Assembly: GCA_905201895.1 (NCBI GenBank)
Contig: CAJKPX010000021.1
Span: 1-35,751, forward strand
Source of the DNA: an uncultured Eubacteriales bacterium
GTDB taxonomy: Bacteria; Bacillota; Clostridia; Oscillospirales; CAG-272
Reading direction: 5' to 3'
Length of the DNA stretch: 35,751 bases
Every line of letters begins with the position of its first letter. Position 1 is the first letter of the stretch. Positions 1-6,758 of the stretch are shown here, one piece after another. The position numbers were made by a program, and so were the translations under genes. The notes under the pieces are model-generated. The model worked only from the letters and a program-made list of their open reading frames with translations. It was not told the DNA's origin and did no database searches.

Positions 1-164
1 TCAAGCGCACCGATGCGACCGCGACATTTCACGGTTTGGATGCCACCGTCGGTTTTTGCCGCAATGCCAACCGAATCGTAGCCGCGATACTCCAGAACCG
101 ACAAGCCCTTCGTGATCTTCGGGACGGCGTTTGCCTGCCCCGTATATCCGATAATTCCACACAT
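1..164 (-). CDS. glmS: GlmS, glutamine-fructose-6-phosphate aminotransferase (N-terminal part only)
   Basis: The reverse strand from 164 opens with MCGIIGYTG, the N-terminus of class II glutamine amidotransferases in which Cys2 becomes the catalytic N-terminal nucleophile. It continues with the LEYRGYDSVGIA segment typical of GlmS. Only about 54 codons are inside the window and the rest runs off the left edge. GlmS makes glucosamine-6-phosphate from fructose-6-phosphate and glutamine, the first step of UDP-GlcNAc and peptidoglycan precursor synthesis in the cytoplasm. The gene follows glmM and an acetyltransferase on the same strand and is preceded by a glmS ribozyme, so product feedback at the mRNA level is expected. 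A modest AGGGA ribosome binding site lies just upstream of the ATG. Identification is secure; only the length is unknown. Confidence 0.95.
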   Translation of the reverse strand, partial: MCGIIGYTGQANAVPKITKGLSVLEYRGYDSVGIAAKTDGGIQTVKCRGRIGAL

Positions 165-180
165 AGTAAATTCCCTGCTC

Positions 181-210
181 GAAGGGGGAGAGTGGCGCTC
201 TGCCCCCTTC
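181..210 (-). promoter_or_regulatory. Stable hairpin directly upstream of the glmS ribosome binding site
   Basis: GAAGGGGG (181-188) pairs with CCCCCTTC (203-210), with four more pairs inside (AGAG with CTCT). The hairpin ends 16 nt before the glmS start codon on the minus strand. No T run follows it in either direction, so it does not look like a terminator. It could position the ribosome binding site or protect the 5' side of the mRNA left after ribozyme cleavage. Its role is inferred only. Confidence 0.5.
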
Positions 211-293
211 CCTTTCTTTGAATTTGGGTACAACGAAAAGACCCTCGCCCAAAATCGCTTTTTGGGGACGGAAATTTCGTTTGTATTGCTTTT

Positions 294-436
294 GGCAGGG
301 ATTGTTTTGCGGTTACCCGCATATTTGACCTGCTGTTGACGATGCCGTTGGCACCGGAGAAGCATCCGCCGAATCCTCGATCACTTCTCACCTCGTTAAC
401 CGCTCTCAATACCGTTCCGAGAGCGGTCTGGCGCTA
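294..436 (-). ncRNA. glmS ribozyme (glucosamine-6-phosphate-activated self-cleaving riboswitch)
   Basis: Read on the minus strand from 436, the RNA starts A|GCGCCAGACC, the conserved cleavage-site context of glmS ribozymes, so cleavage is expected between 435 and 434. The P2 stem is a perfect 9 bp helix (419-427 with 399-407), followed by the conserved AACGAGG, then a P2.1 helix (GAGAAG with CTTCTC) enclosing ATCGA and the core TCGGCGGATGC. P3 (GGTGCC with GGCATC) follows. P4 pairs 329-333 with 295-299 and encloses a 5 bp hairpin at 308-321. The fold and core sequence match the known Bacillota glmS ribozymes, and the element sits upstream of glmS. When glucosamine-6-phosphate binds, the RNA cuts itself and the glmS message is degraded. 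It lies between two genes of the operon, so cleavage would separate glmS from the glmM part. Confidence 0.94.
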
Positions 437-497
437 TCGTTTCCCTGATTTTCGGGAGGTTATTCTTCTGATGATTGCTTGAGGCGCATTTGCACGC

Positions 498-1172
498 TTA
501 TTGCGGTTGCTTTTGGACGATACAGTCGCGTGCCTTGTAAATACTGTTCGTCGGGACGTATCCGCGCACGGATGAGAGCGGATAAACGTTGGAGCATCTG
601 CCGATCACCGTTCCGGGATTGAGGACGCTGTTGCATCCCACCTCCACGTGGTCACCAAGCATGGCTCCCATCTTTTTTCTGCCCGTTTCGATCCGTTCAC
701 CGCCAATGCGGATGGCAACGGGGGTCTTGTCGCTCTTGACGTTCGAGGTCACGGCGCCCGCACCCATATGTGCGAGATAGCCGAGGATCGAATCGCCTAC
801 GTAATTAAAATGCGGAACCTGCACGCCGTCGAACAGAATGCAGTTCTTGAGCTCGGTGGAGTTTCCAACCACCGCGCCCGCTCCGATGATCGCAGAACCG
901 CGCACAAAGGCACAGTGACGGATCTCGGCACCGCTGCAAACGATGCAGGGTCCGCCAAGATACGCCGTGGGAGCCACCGTTGCGGTCCTTGCCACCCACA
1001 CGTCACGTCCGACGCGCTCGTATTCCTCCTCGGGGAGCGTGGGTCCGAGCTCAAGGATAAACTCCGAGATCGACCCCAGCGCCTCCCAAGGATAGGTAAA
1101 GCGCTCGAGGAGCGGATATGCAAGAGAGTGCTCGGGATAAGCGTAAAGCGACGAAATTTTCAGGCTTTCCAT
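498..1172 (-). CDS. Left-handed beta-helix acetyltransferase, GlmU C-terminal/ST0452-like
   Basis: This 224-residue protein has a short N-terminal region (about 1-55) and then a hexapeptide-repeat left-handed beta-helix. It has no nucleotidyltransferase domain. The stretch around residues 117-170 (VPHFNYVGDS, GAGAVTSNVKSD, GRKKMGAMLGDH) resembles the acetyltransferase half of GlmU and of archaeal ST0452-type proteins, keeping the His121, Tyr124 and Asn144 expected near the active site. The gene lies between glmM and glmS, so I infer acetylation of glucosamine-1-phosphate, with the uridylyl transfer done by another protein. Such proteins are often annotated loosely as UDP-GlcNAc pyrophosphorylase. 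The start at 1172 is chosen because GGAG lies 6 nt upstream; an ATG at 1184 has no clear ribosome binding site. The downstream gap holds the glmS ribozyme. Confidence 0.8.
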   Translation of the reverse strand: MESLKISSLYAYPEHSLAYPLLERFTYPWEALGSISEFILELGPTLPEEEYERVGRDVWVARTATVAPTAYLGGPCIVCSGAEIRHCAFVRGSAIIGAGAVVGNSTELKNCILFDGVQVPHFNYVGDSILGYLAHMGAGAVTSNVKSDKTPVAIRIGGERIETGRKKMGAMLGDHVEVGCNSVLNPGTVIGRCSNVYPLSSVRGYVPTNSIYKARDCIVQKQPQ

Positions 1173-1231
1173 CTTCTTCTCCATATCTTGTGTTCTTGCT
1201 TTGGAATTCAATCTCCGAAAATTGACTGCGA

Positions 1232-2599
1232 TCAGGCAAGCCCCTCGGCACGGATCACCTCGACGACCTCTTCGGTCAGGCTCGCGCAAAGCCCCTCGGT
1301 GGCAGCCTCTACCATCACACGCACAACGGGCTCGGTTCCGCTCTCGCGCAACAGGATACGTCCGTCCTTCCCCAAACGCTCACGCACGCGCTCCACGCTC
1401 GCCTGCACTGCCGCATTGCTCCGCACCGCCGCCTTATCGGCAACGCGGATATTACGCGTGACCTGCGGGAGCATGCGAACCGGCTCTGCCAGCTTGGAAA
1501 GCGGAAGCTTGGAGGCAATCATCGCCTCCATGAGCTTGAGTGCGGTGAGAATGCCATCACCCGTAGTGGCGTACTTCGAGAGGATCACGTGTCCCGATTG
1601 CTCACCGCCCAGACAATGCCCGTTCTTTTGCATGTTCTCGTAGACGTAGCGGTCACCCACCGTGGTCTGCTCGTAGGCAATACCCGCCTCATCCAAGGCA
1701 CGGTAAAGCCCGAGATTGGACATGACGGTGGTAACAACGGTGTTGTTGGCAAGCGCATCTCCCACCTTGAGATAGCTTGCAAGCACGTAGAGGATGTGGT
1801 CGCCGTTGATCACGCATCCGTTCTCGTCAACCGCAATGCAGCGATCGGCGTCACCGTCAAAGGCAAAGCCAACATCAAGCCCGTTCTCGCGAACGAATTT
1901 TGCAAGGACTTCGATATGCGTCGAGCCTGCATCCTGATTGATGTTGAGTCCGTCGGGATTGGCGTTGATGGTGTGGGTCTTGGCACCCAGCGCGTCAAAC
2001 ACGCTCCTTGCAATCATCCATGCGCTTCCGTTTGCGCAGTCGAGCCCGACGCGGAATTGCTTGAAGGAATAGCGCGAGAGCGAGATCAGATAGCCGATGT
2101 AGCGGTTTCTGCCCGCTGCATAGTCAACGATCTGTCCGAGCTCTGCCCCCGTGGCAAACGGAATATCGGGCGTTGTGATGCCCAATTTTTCCAGATGTCC
2201 GTCGAGATAAAGCTCGATTTTTTCGATCGTTTCATCGTCGATCTTCTCCCCACTTGCGTTGACCAGCTTGATGCCGTTGTCATAGAAGGGGTTGTGGCTT
2301 GCGGAGATCATAATTCCGCAATCAAAATCGTCGCCGGCAACGGCATACGAAACACTCGGCGTTGTGGTGACGTGCAGCATATAGGCATCTGCTCCCGATG
2401 CGGTAAGACCCGCAACGATCGCATATTCAAACATATAGCTGGAGCGTCTGGTATCCTTGCCGATCACAGCACGCACCTTATGCGTTCCGTTCTTGGCATA
2501 ATACCATCCCAAAAACCTGCCGATCTTGTAGGCATGCTCGGATGTCAGCGTGACACCGGCCTCCCCACGGAAGCCGTCTGTGCCGAAATATTTTCCCAT
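1232..2599 (-). CDS. glmM: GlmM, phosphoglucosamine mutase
   Basis: The 455-residue protein begins MGKYFGTDGFRG, a GlmM signature. The phosphoserine loop ISASHNP has its Ser at residue 101, the metal-binding loop DGDADR is at 248-253, the sugar-binding GGEQSGH follows, and a C-terminal RESGTEP phosphate-binding loop closes the protein. The length is normal for the family. It converts glucosamine-6-phosphate to glucosamine-1-phosphate in the cytoplasm. It is the first gene of a minus-strand operon with the acetyltransferase and glmS. A GGAGG site lies 11 nt before the ATG. Transcription very likely starts from the consensus promoter at 2669-2697. Confidence 0.97.
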   Translation of the reverse strand: MGKYFGTDGFRGEAGVTLTSEHAYKIGRFLGWYYAKNGTHKVRAVIGKDTRRSSYMFEYAIVAGLTASGADAYMLHVTTTPSVSYAVAGDDFDCGIMISASHNPFYDNGIKLVNASGEKIDDETIEKIELYLDGHLEKLGITTPDIPFATGAELGQIVDYAAGRNRYIGYLISLSRYSFKQFRVGLDCANGSAWMIARSVFDALGAKTHTINANPDGLNINQDAGSTHIEVLAKFVRENGLDVGFAFDGDADRCIAVDENGCVINGDHILYVLASYLKVGDALANNTVVTTVMSNLGLYRALDEAGIAYEQTTVGDRYVYENMQKNGHCLGGEQSGHVILSKYATTGDGILTALKLMEAMIASKLPLSKLAEPVRMLPQVTRNIRVADKAAVRSNAAVQASVERVRERLGKDGRILLRESGTEPVVRVMVEAATEGLCASLTEEVVEVIRAEGLA

Positions 2600-2668
2600 T
2601 TTGTTATTTTCCTCCGTTTTTGTGTTTTGCGCCTCACGAAAACAGTCACAGAAAATAGCCTATTCATA

Positions 2669-2697
2669 ATTATAGCACAAAAGAAGCAAAATGTCAA
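2669..2697 (-). promoter_or_regulatory. Sigma-A promoter for the glmM operon
   Basis: On the minus strand TTGACA (2697-2692), a 17 bp spacer and TATAAT (2674-2669) are all perfect consensus, with TGC just before the -10 giving an extended -10. Nothing else is evident in the AT-rich stretch 2600-2986 apart from this promoter and the divergent pckG promoter. Confidence 0.9.
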
Positions 2698-2882
2698 TCA
2701 GAACATGCGTCTTCTCGCACCTTTTGCTCCTGCCACTTCCTGTTCAAGCCGGAAAATCACGGAAAAAACACAAAAAATGGAAATACAAAGTGAAGAAACG
2801 CCGCAATTGCTCTGCATTTTTTGAAAATGCGCGGTGCGAATGGTCAAAATTGTGAACAAATCGTAACCTTTTCAAAAGTATA

Positions 2883-2911
2883 TTGAAAAACGGAGTAAAA
2901 AAGTGTAAAAT
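2883..2911 (+). promoter_or_regulatory. Probable promoter for pckG
   Basis: TTGAAA (2883-2888), a 17 bp spacer and TAAAAT (2906-2911) lie 75 bp before the pckG start. There is no extended -10. The leader between the promoter and the AAAGGAG ribosome binding site is A-rich, with no obvious riboswitch fold. Confidence 0.65.
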
Positions 2912-2986
2912 ATATACTGGGTGACAAGGTGGACTTTGCACCCAAAGGATCGAAAAAAATAATAATTACATAAAAGGAGCAAAACA

Positions 2987-4771
2987 ATGACCCAAAACAA
3001 GTACGTTCTGAATTGGATCAAGGAAATGTCCGATCTGGTAAACCCGGACAACACCGTGTGGATCGACGGCAGCGAGGAGCAGACCGAGGCTCTCCGTGCC
3101 GAGGCTTGCAAGACCGGCGAGCTGATCGCACTCAACCCCGAGGTTTATCCCAACTGCTATCTGCACAGAACCGCCGTTAATGACGTGGCACGCGTGGAGA
3201 ACAGAACCTTTATCTGCACCCGCACGAAGGAAGATGCGGGCAACATCAATAACTGGATGGATCCTCAGGAGTGCTACGAGAAGCTTTCCAAGCTCTACAA
3301 GAACTCCTACAAGGGCAAGACCATGTACGTGATCCCCTACTCCATGGGCGTGGTTGGCTCTGAATTTGCAAAGATCGGTATTGAGCTGACCGACTCGATC
3401 TACGTCGTTCTGAACATGCTGATCATGACTCGCGTTGGTAAAAACGTGATTGAGGCACTCGGCGATTCCGCTGACTTTGTAAAGGGTCTGCATGCTGTTG
3501 CAGATTGCGACGAGGAGAAGCGCTACATCTGCCACTTCCCCGAGGACAACACCATCTGGTCGGTCAACTCGGGCTACGGCGGAAACGTTCTGCTCGGCAA
3601 GAAGTGCTTTGCACTCCGCATCGCTTCCTACCTCGGCCGCAAGGAGGGCTGGATGGCTGAGCACATGCTCATCCTCGGTCTCGAGAATCCTCAGGGTGAG
3701 GTCAAGTACATTGCCGCTGCATTCCCCTCCGCTTGCGGTAAAACCAACCTCGCAATGCTCATTCCTCCCGCAATCTACAAGAACGCAGGCTACAAGGTTT
3801 GGACGGTTGGTGACGATATCGCATGGATCCGCGTTGGCGAGGACGGCAAGCTCTACGCTGTGAACCCCGAGAACGGCTTCTTCGGCGTTGCTCCCGGTAC
3901 CAACGAGCACTCCAACTACAATGCGCTCATGACCACCAAGAAGAACTGCATCTTCACCAACGTTTGCCATGACCTCGACAACAACACCGTTTGGTGGGAG
4001 GGCCTGGACAACAATCCTCCCAAGAACGCTCTCAACTGGAGAGGCGAGCCCTGGGACTACACCAAGTATGACAAGGCAGACAAGGTTGGCACCTCGGGTG
4101 CACATCCCAACTCGCGTTTCACCGCGATGGCTGCAAACTGCCCCTGCATTTCCTCCGAGTTCAACAGCCTCAAGGGTGTTCCGCTCACCGCAATCATCTT
4201 TGGCGGCCGCCGCGCAAAGACCGCTCCGCTGGTTTATGAATCGCGCAGCTGGCAGCACGGCACGTTCGTAGGCTCGATCATGGCATCCGAGACCACCGCA
4301 GCTGCTGCAGGTGCAGTTGGTGTGGTTCGCCGCGATCCTATGGCAATGCGTCCCTTCGTTGGCTACGACATGGGCGACTACTTCGCACATTGGCTCAACA
4401 TGGGCAAGAAGATCCCCAACGCCCCCAAGATCTTCCACGTGAACTGGTTCCGCACCGATGCCGAGGGTCACTTCATCTGGCCCGGATTCGGTGACAACAT
4501 GAGAGTTCTGATGTGGATCCTCGCTCGCTGCGCAGGTGAGGTTGACGCTGTGGAGACTCCCATCGGCTTTGTTCCGAAGGCAGAGGACATCAACATCGAG
4601 GGTCTGGACGACGTTACCCTTGACACCGTTCGTGAGCTGCTTACCATCGACAACGCAAGCTGGCTTGAGGACGTTGAGAACATCAAGGCGTTCTATGCAC
4701 AGATCGGTGCTCGCGTTCCTGCTGAGCTCTATGACGAGCTGGCAATTCTCGAGGCAAACCTCAAGAAATAA
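2987..4771 (+). CDS. pckG: Phosphoenolpyruvate carboxykinase (GTP type)
   Basis: The 594-residue protein matches the GTP-dependent PEPCK family in length and motifs. The kinase-1 loop PSACGKTN is at 247-254 with the active-site Cys250. The metal-binding VGDDIAW follows at about 274-280, then NPENGFFGVAPGT, and later RRAKTAPLVYES. The enzyme interconverts oxaloacetate plus GTP with phosphoenolpyruvate plus CO2 plus GDP. In fermenting gut bacteria it may run toward oxaloacetate, but the sequence does not show direction. The gene stands alone with its own promoter and a strong terminator. Its codon choice (GAC, AAC, AAG, CTC) is strongly biased, which fits high expression. Many Clostridia use the ATP-type enzyme, so the GTP type is a useful taxonomic hint. 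Confidence 0.97.
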   Translation: MTQNKYVLNWIKEMSDLVNPDNTVWIDGSEEQTEALRAEACKTGELIALNPEVYPNCYLHRTAVNDVARVENRTFICTRTKEDAGNINNWMDPQECYEKLSKLYKNSYKGKTMYVIPYSMGVVGSEFAKIGIELTDSIYVVLNMLIMTRVGKNVIEALGDSADFVKGLHAVADCDEEKRYICHFPEDNTIWSVNSGYGGNVLLGKKCFALRIASYLGRKEGWMAEHMLILGLENPQGEVKYIAAAFPSACGKTNLAMLIPPAIYKNAGYKVWTVGDDIAWIRVGEDGKLYAVNPENGFFGVAPGTNEHSNYNALMTTKKNCIFTNVCHDLDNNTVWWEGLDNNPPKNALNWRGEPWDYTKYDKADKVGTSGAHPNSRFTAMAANCPCISSEFNSLKGVPLTAIIFGGRRAKTAPLVYESRSWQHGTFVGSIMASETTAAAAGAVGVVRRDPMAMRPFVGYDMGDYFAHWLNMGKKIPNAPKIFHVNWFRTDAEGHFIWPGFGDNMRVLMWILARCAGEVDAVETPIGFVPKAEDINIEGLDDVTLDTVRELLTIDNASWLEDVENIKAFYAQIGARVPAELYDELAILEANLKK

Positions 4772-4788
4772 TTGATTACTCTTTTCGG

Positions 4789-4830
4789 GGGTGTCTCAAA
4801 TGTCAAATTTGAGGCACCCTTCTCTTTTTT
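4789..4830 (+). terminator. Rho-independent terminator of pckG
   Basis: A 13 bp stem (4789-4801 with 4807-4819, one G-U pair) with a 5 nt loop is followed by a T-rich tail ending in six T. Confidence 0.93.
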
Positions 4831-4882
4831 GAAAAAGTAAAAAAACGAAGCATTCTCTGCGGTAAAATGTAAAGCCATGCTC

Positions 4883-4911
4883 TTTTCAAAAAACTTTTGG
4901 TATGATATAAT
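4883..4911 (+). promoter_or_regulatory. Promoter for the ADP-ribosylglycohydrolase gene
   Basis: TTTTCA (4883-4888), a 17 bp spacer and a perfect TATAAT (4906-4911), preceded by TGA as an extended -10. The gene start is 45 bp downstream. Confidence 0.8.
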
Positions 4912-4955
4912 AAAGATGGTATACATCAGGACACTAATTTAAGGAGACTTTTTTC

Positions 4956-6440
4956 ATGCAGAATAACGTTATGATCAAACTGAATGCCGAGCAATACCGC
5001 GACAAGGTTTATGCTTGCTGGCTCGGCAAGAACATCGGCGGCACGATGGGCGGTCCTTATGAAAAAACACGCGAAATTCTCGATATCAAAGGTTTTTCCA
5101 CCGCTCCCGGGGTTCCGCTTCCCAATGATGACCTCGATCTGCAGCTCGTTTGGCTCCATGCCGTTGAGCAGATTGGTCCCTTGGCAATCAATGCCATGAC
5201 GCTTGGCGAATTCTGGTTGAGCTTCATTCCGCCGCACTGGAACGAATACGGCATCGGCAAGGCAAACATGAAACGCGGTCTGCTCCCGCCTCTCTCGGGT
5301 GACTACGTAAACGATTGGCAGCATTCCAACGGCGCGTGGATCCGCACCGAGGTTTGGGCGTGCATGACCCCTGCCTGCCCTCATCTTGCCGCAAAATACG
5401 CCATTGAGGACGCGAAGGTTGACCACGGCTCGGGCGAGGGCACCTATGCTGCCGCATTTGTTGCCGCCATGCAGTCGGCTGCGTTTGTAGTGAGCGATCT
5501 GCGGCGCTGCATTGAGATCGGTCTTGCCGAAATTCCCGAGAACTGCCGTATGGCAGACAGCATCCGCTTTACAATCGAGTGCTATGACAAAAAAACCCCC
5601 CCGATGGAAACGCGCAACCTGATCCAACAAAGAAACGCCGACATCGGAACAGGTTGGTTTGAGGCGCCCTCCAACGTAGCCTACGCCGTGCTCGGTCTGC
5701 TCTACGGCGAGGGAGACTTTAAGAAGTCGATGATCACCGCGATCAATTGCGGCGACGATACCGACTGCACCGCAGCAACGGTTGGTGCAATGATGGGTAT
5801 TATGGGCGGCATGAAGGTAATCCCCGAGGATTGGCGCGCATACATCGGCGACGAGATCATTACCATCTCGATCAACCGCGGCGACGTTTGCCGCAACGTT
5901 CCCCAGACCTGCACCGAGCTGACCGATCGTGTGACCGCACAGGCCCCCCACGTGCTGTTCCAGAACCACGCACACACGGTGATCACCGACGGTGAGGGAC
6001 TTTTGCCCGAGGGTGACGTTGCTGCTGCCCTGCTTGCAACCTGCGACCGCACTGTGATCTCGGCTCTGCAGCCCTACTCGATGCACTTTGACCACACCTT
6101 CATCCATGCCGACGTGGTGCTCGACAGAGCCCCCGACATCGCCCCCAACGGCGAATGCCGCGTGAAGGTGACCTGCACCAACAATTGGCGCGTGTTCGAC
6201 AAGAGCCAATACAACCTCACGCTTCGCTGGCTCCTTCCCGAGGGCTTTACGGTTGAGGGTGGCAGACAGACACTCCACCTCCCGCGTCACAGCGCCTCGC
6301 ACAGCCCGCTTGCAAACTGCTCCACCGAGTTCACGCTCCGCGCAGGCGAGCGTGTGGCACCCGTGAACCGTTGCGTGCTGGAGATCGTTGGCGAGGGTCG
6401 CGCAATGCCCCTCTATATCCCGATCACGCTGCTTGGTTAA
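4956..6440 (+). CDS. ADP-ribosylglycohydrolase family protein with extra C-terminal beta domain
   Basis: The first ~330 of 494 residues form an ADP-ribosylglycohydrolase (DraG/ARH-like) domain. It starts DKVYACWLGKNIGG, and it has the two acidic metal-binding motifs NDDLD (57-61) and GDDTD (266-270) that hold the dinuclear magnesium site. The remaining ~160 residues look beta-rich and Ig-like, without a motif I can name. No signal peptide is seen, so it should act in the cytoplasm. The family removes ADP-ribose from proteins or small molecules; the substrate here is unknown and there is no neighbouring ADP-ribosyltransferase. The ATG at 4956 has GGAG 9 nt upstream. It is a single-gene transcript. 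Confidence 0.88.
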   Translation: MQNNVMIKLNAEQYRDKVYACWLGKNIGGTMGGPYEKTREILDIKGFSTAPGVPLPNDDLDLQLVWLHAVEQIGPLAINAMTLGEFWLSFIPPHWNEYGIGKANMKRGLLPPLSGDYVNDWQHSNGAWIRTEVWACMTPACPHLAAKYAIEDAKVDHGSGEGTYAAAFVAAMQSAAFVVSDLRRCIEIGLAEIPENCRMADSIRFTIECYDKKTPPMETRNLIQQRNADIGTGWFEAPSNVAYAVLGLLYGEGDFKKSMITAINCGDDTDCTAATVGAMMGIMGGMKVIPEDWRAYIGDEIITISINRGDVCRNVPQTCTELTDRVTAQAPHVLFQNHAHTVITDGEGLLPEGDVAAALLATCDRTVISALQPYSMHFDHTFIHADVVLDRAPDIAPNGECRVKVTCTNNWRVFDKSQYNLTLRWLLPEGFTVEGGRQTLHLPRHSASHSPLANCSTEFTLRAGERVAPVNRCVLEIVGEGRAMPLYIPITLLG

Positions 6441-6473
6441 AAATAAAGACGGAGAATTGCAACATTCTCCGTC
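6439..6473 (-). terminator. Terminator hairpin at the left end of the palindromic element, serving minus-strand transcripts
   Basis: A perfect 10 bp stem (6448-6457 with 6464-6473) is followed on the minus strand by CTTTATTTTT. It would stop transcripts coming from the convergent alcohol dehydrogenase gene after they have crossed the element. Confidence 0.6.
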
Positions 6474-6750
6474 CTTCAGGTTGTAGACGAAAGGCACATG
6501 ATTTGTGACATTAGATAAATATGTTTATTTCGCTTTTTCTTTTGACGAAAAAGGCGCAAAAGAAAAAGCTTAGCAAAAAGAAAAGCGCCGAAAAACAAGG
6601 TTTTTCGCCCTCTGCGGAGGGCGAGGAGGGCTACGCGCCCTCCACCGCGCCGCCTTTTGAAAAAGGCGGGCGAAAACTTTCAGCAGGCTGACGAAACCCG
6701 TTTGTTTTGTCTACAGTCGAAGGACGGAGAAATTCAACATTCTCCGTCCT
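6448..6750. mobile_element. MITE-like palindromic intergenic element with ~40 bp imperfect terminal inverted repeats
   Basis: The left end (6448-6488) and the reverse complement of the right end (6750-6709) share GACGGAGAA, TTCTCCGTCCTTC and TGTAGAC in the same order and spacing. Each end therefore contains its own hairpin. Inside are further stems: 13 bp at 6532-6544 with 6557-6569, 8 bp at 6589-6607, GCCCTC with GAGGGC at 6607-6622, GGAGGGC with GCCCTCC at 6625-6643, and CCGCCTTTT with AAAAGGCGG at 6650-6669. It carries no plausible gene and no clear target-site duplication is visible. The layout fits a non-autonomous repeat or other dispersed structured repeat, but copy number cannot be judged from one window. 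Confidence 0.55.
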
Positions 6751-6756
6751 TTTTTT
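6721..6756 (+). terminator. Terminator hairpin at the right end of the palindromic element, serving the ADP-ribosylglycohydrolase transcript
   Basis: An 11 bp perfect stem (6721-6731 with 6740-6750) is followed by a run of seven T on the plus strand. Confidence 0.85.
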
Positions 6757-6758
6757 GA

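Noticed and set aside
181..210. Hairpin upstream of glmS read as a terminator
   Set aside because: No T run follows the stem in either direction.
2966..4471. Open frame of 501 codons on the minus strand opposite pckG
   Set aside because: It is a shadow frame; the composition is Val/Ala/Gly-rich and shows no motif.
4926..6497. Open frame of 523 codons opposite the ADP-ribosylglycohydrolase gene
   Set aside because: It has no family features and is explained by the plus-strand gene with its metal-binding motifs.
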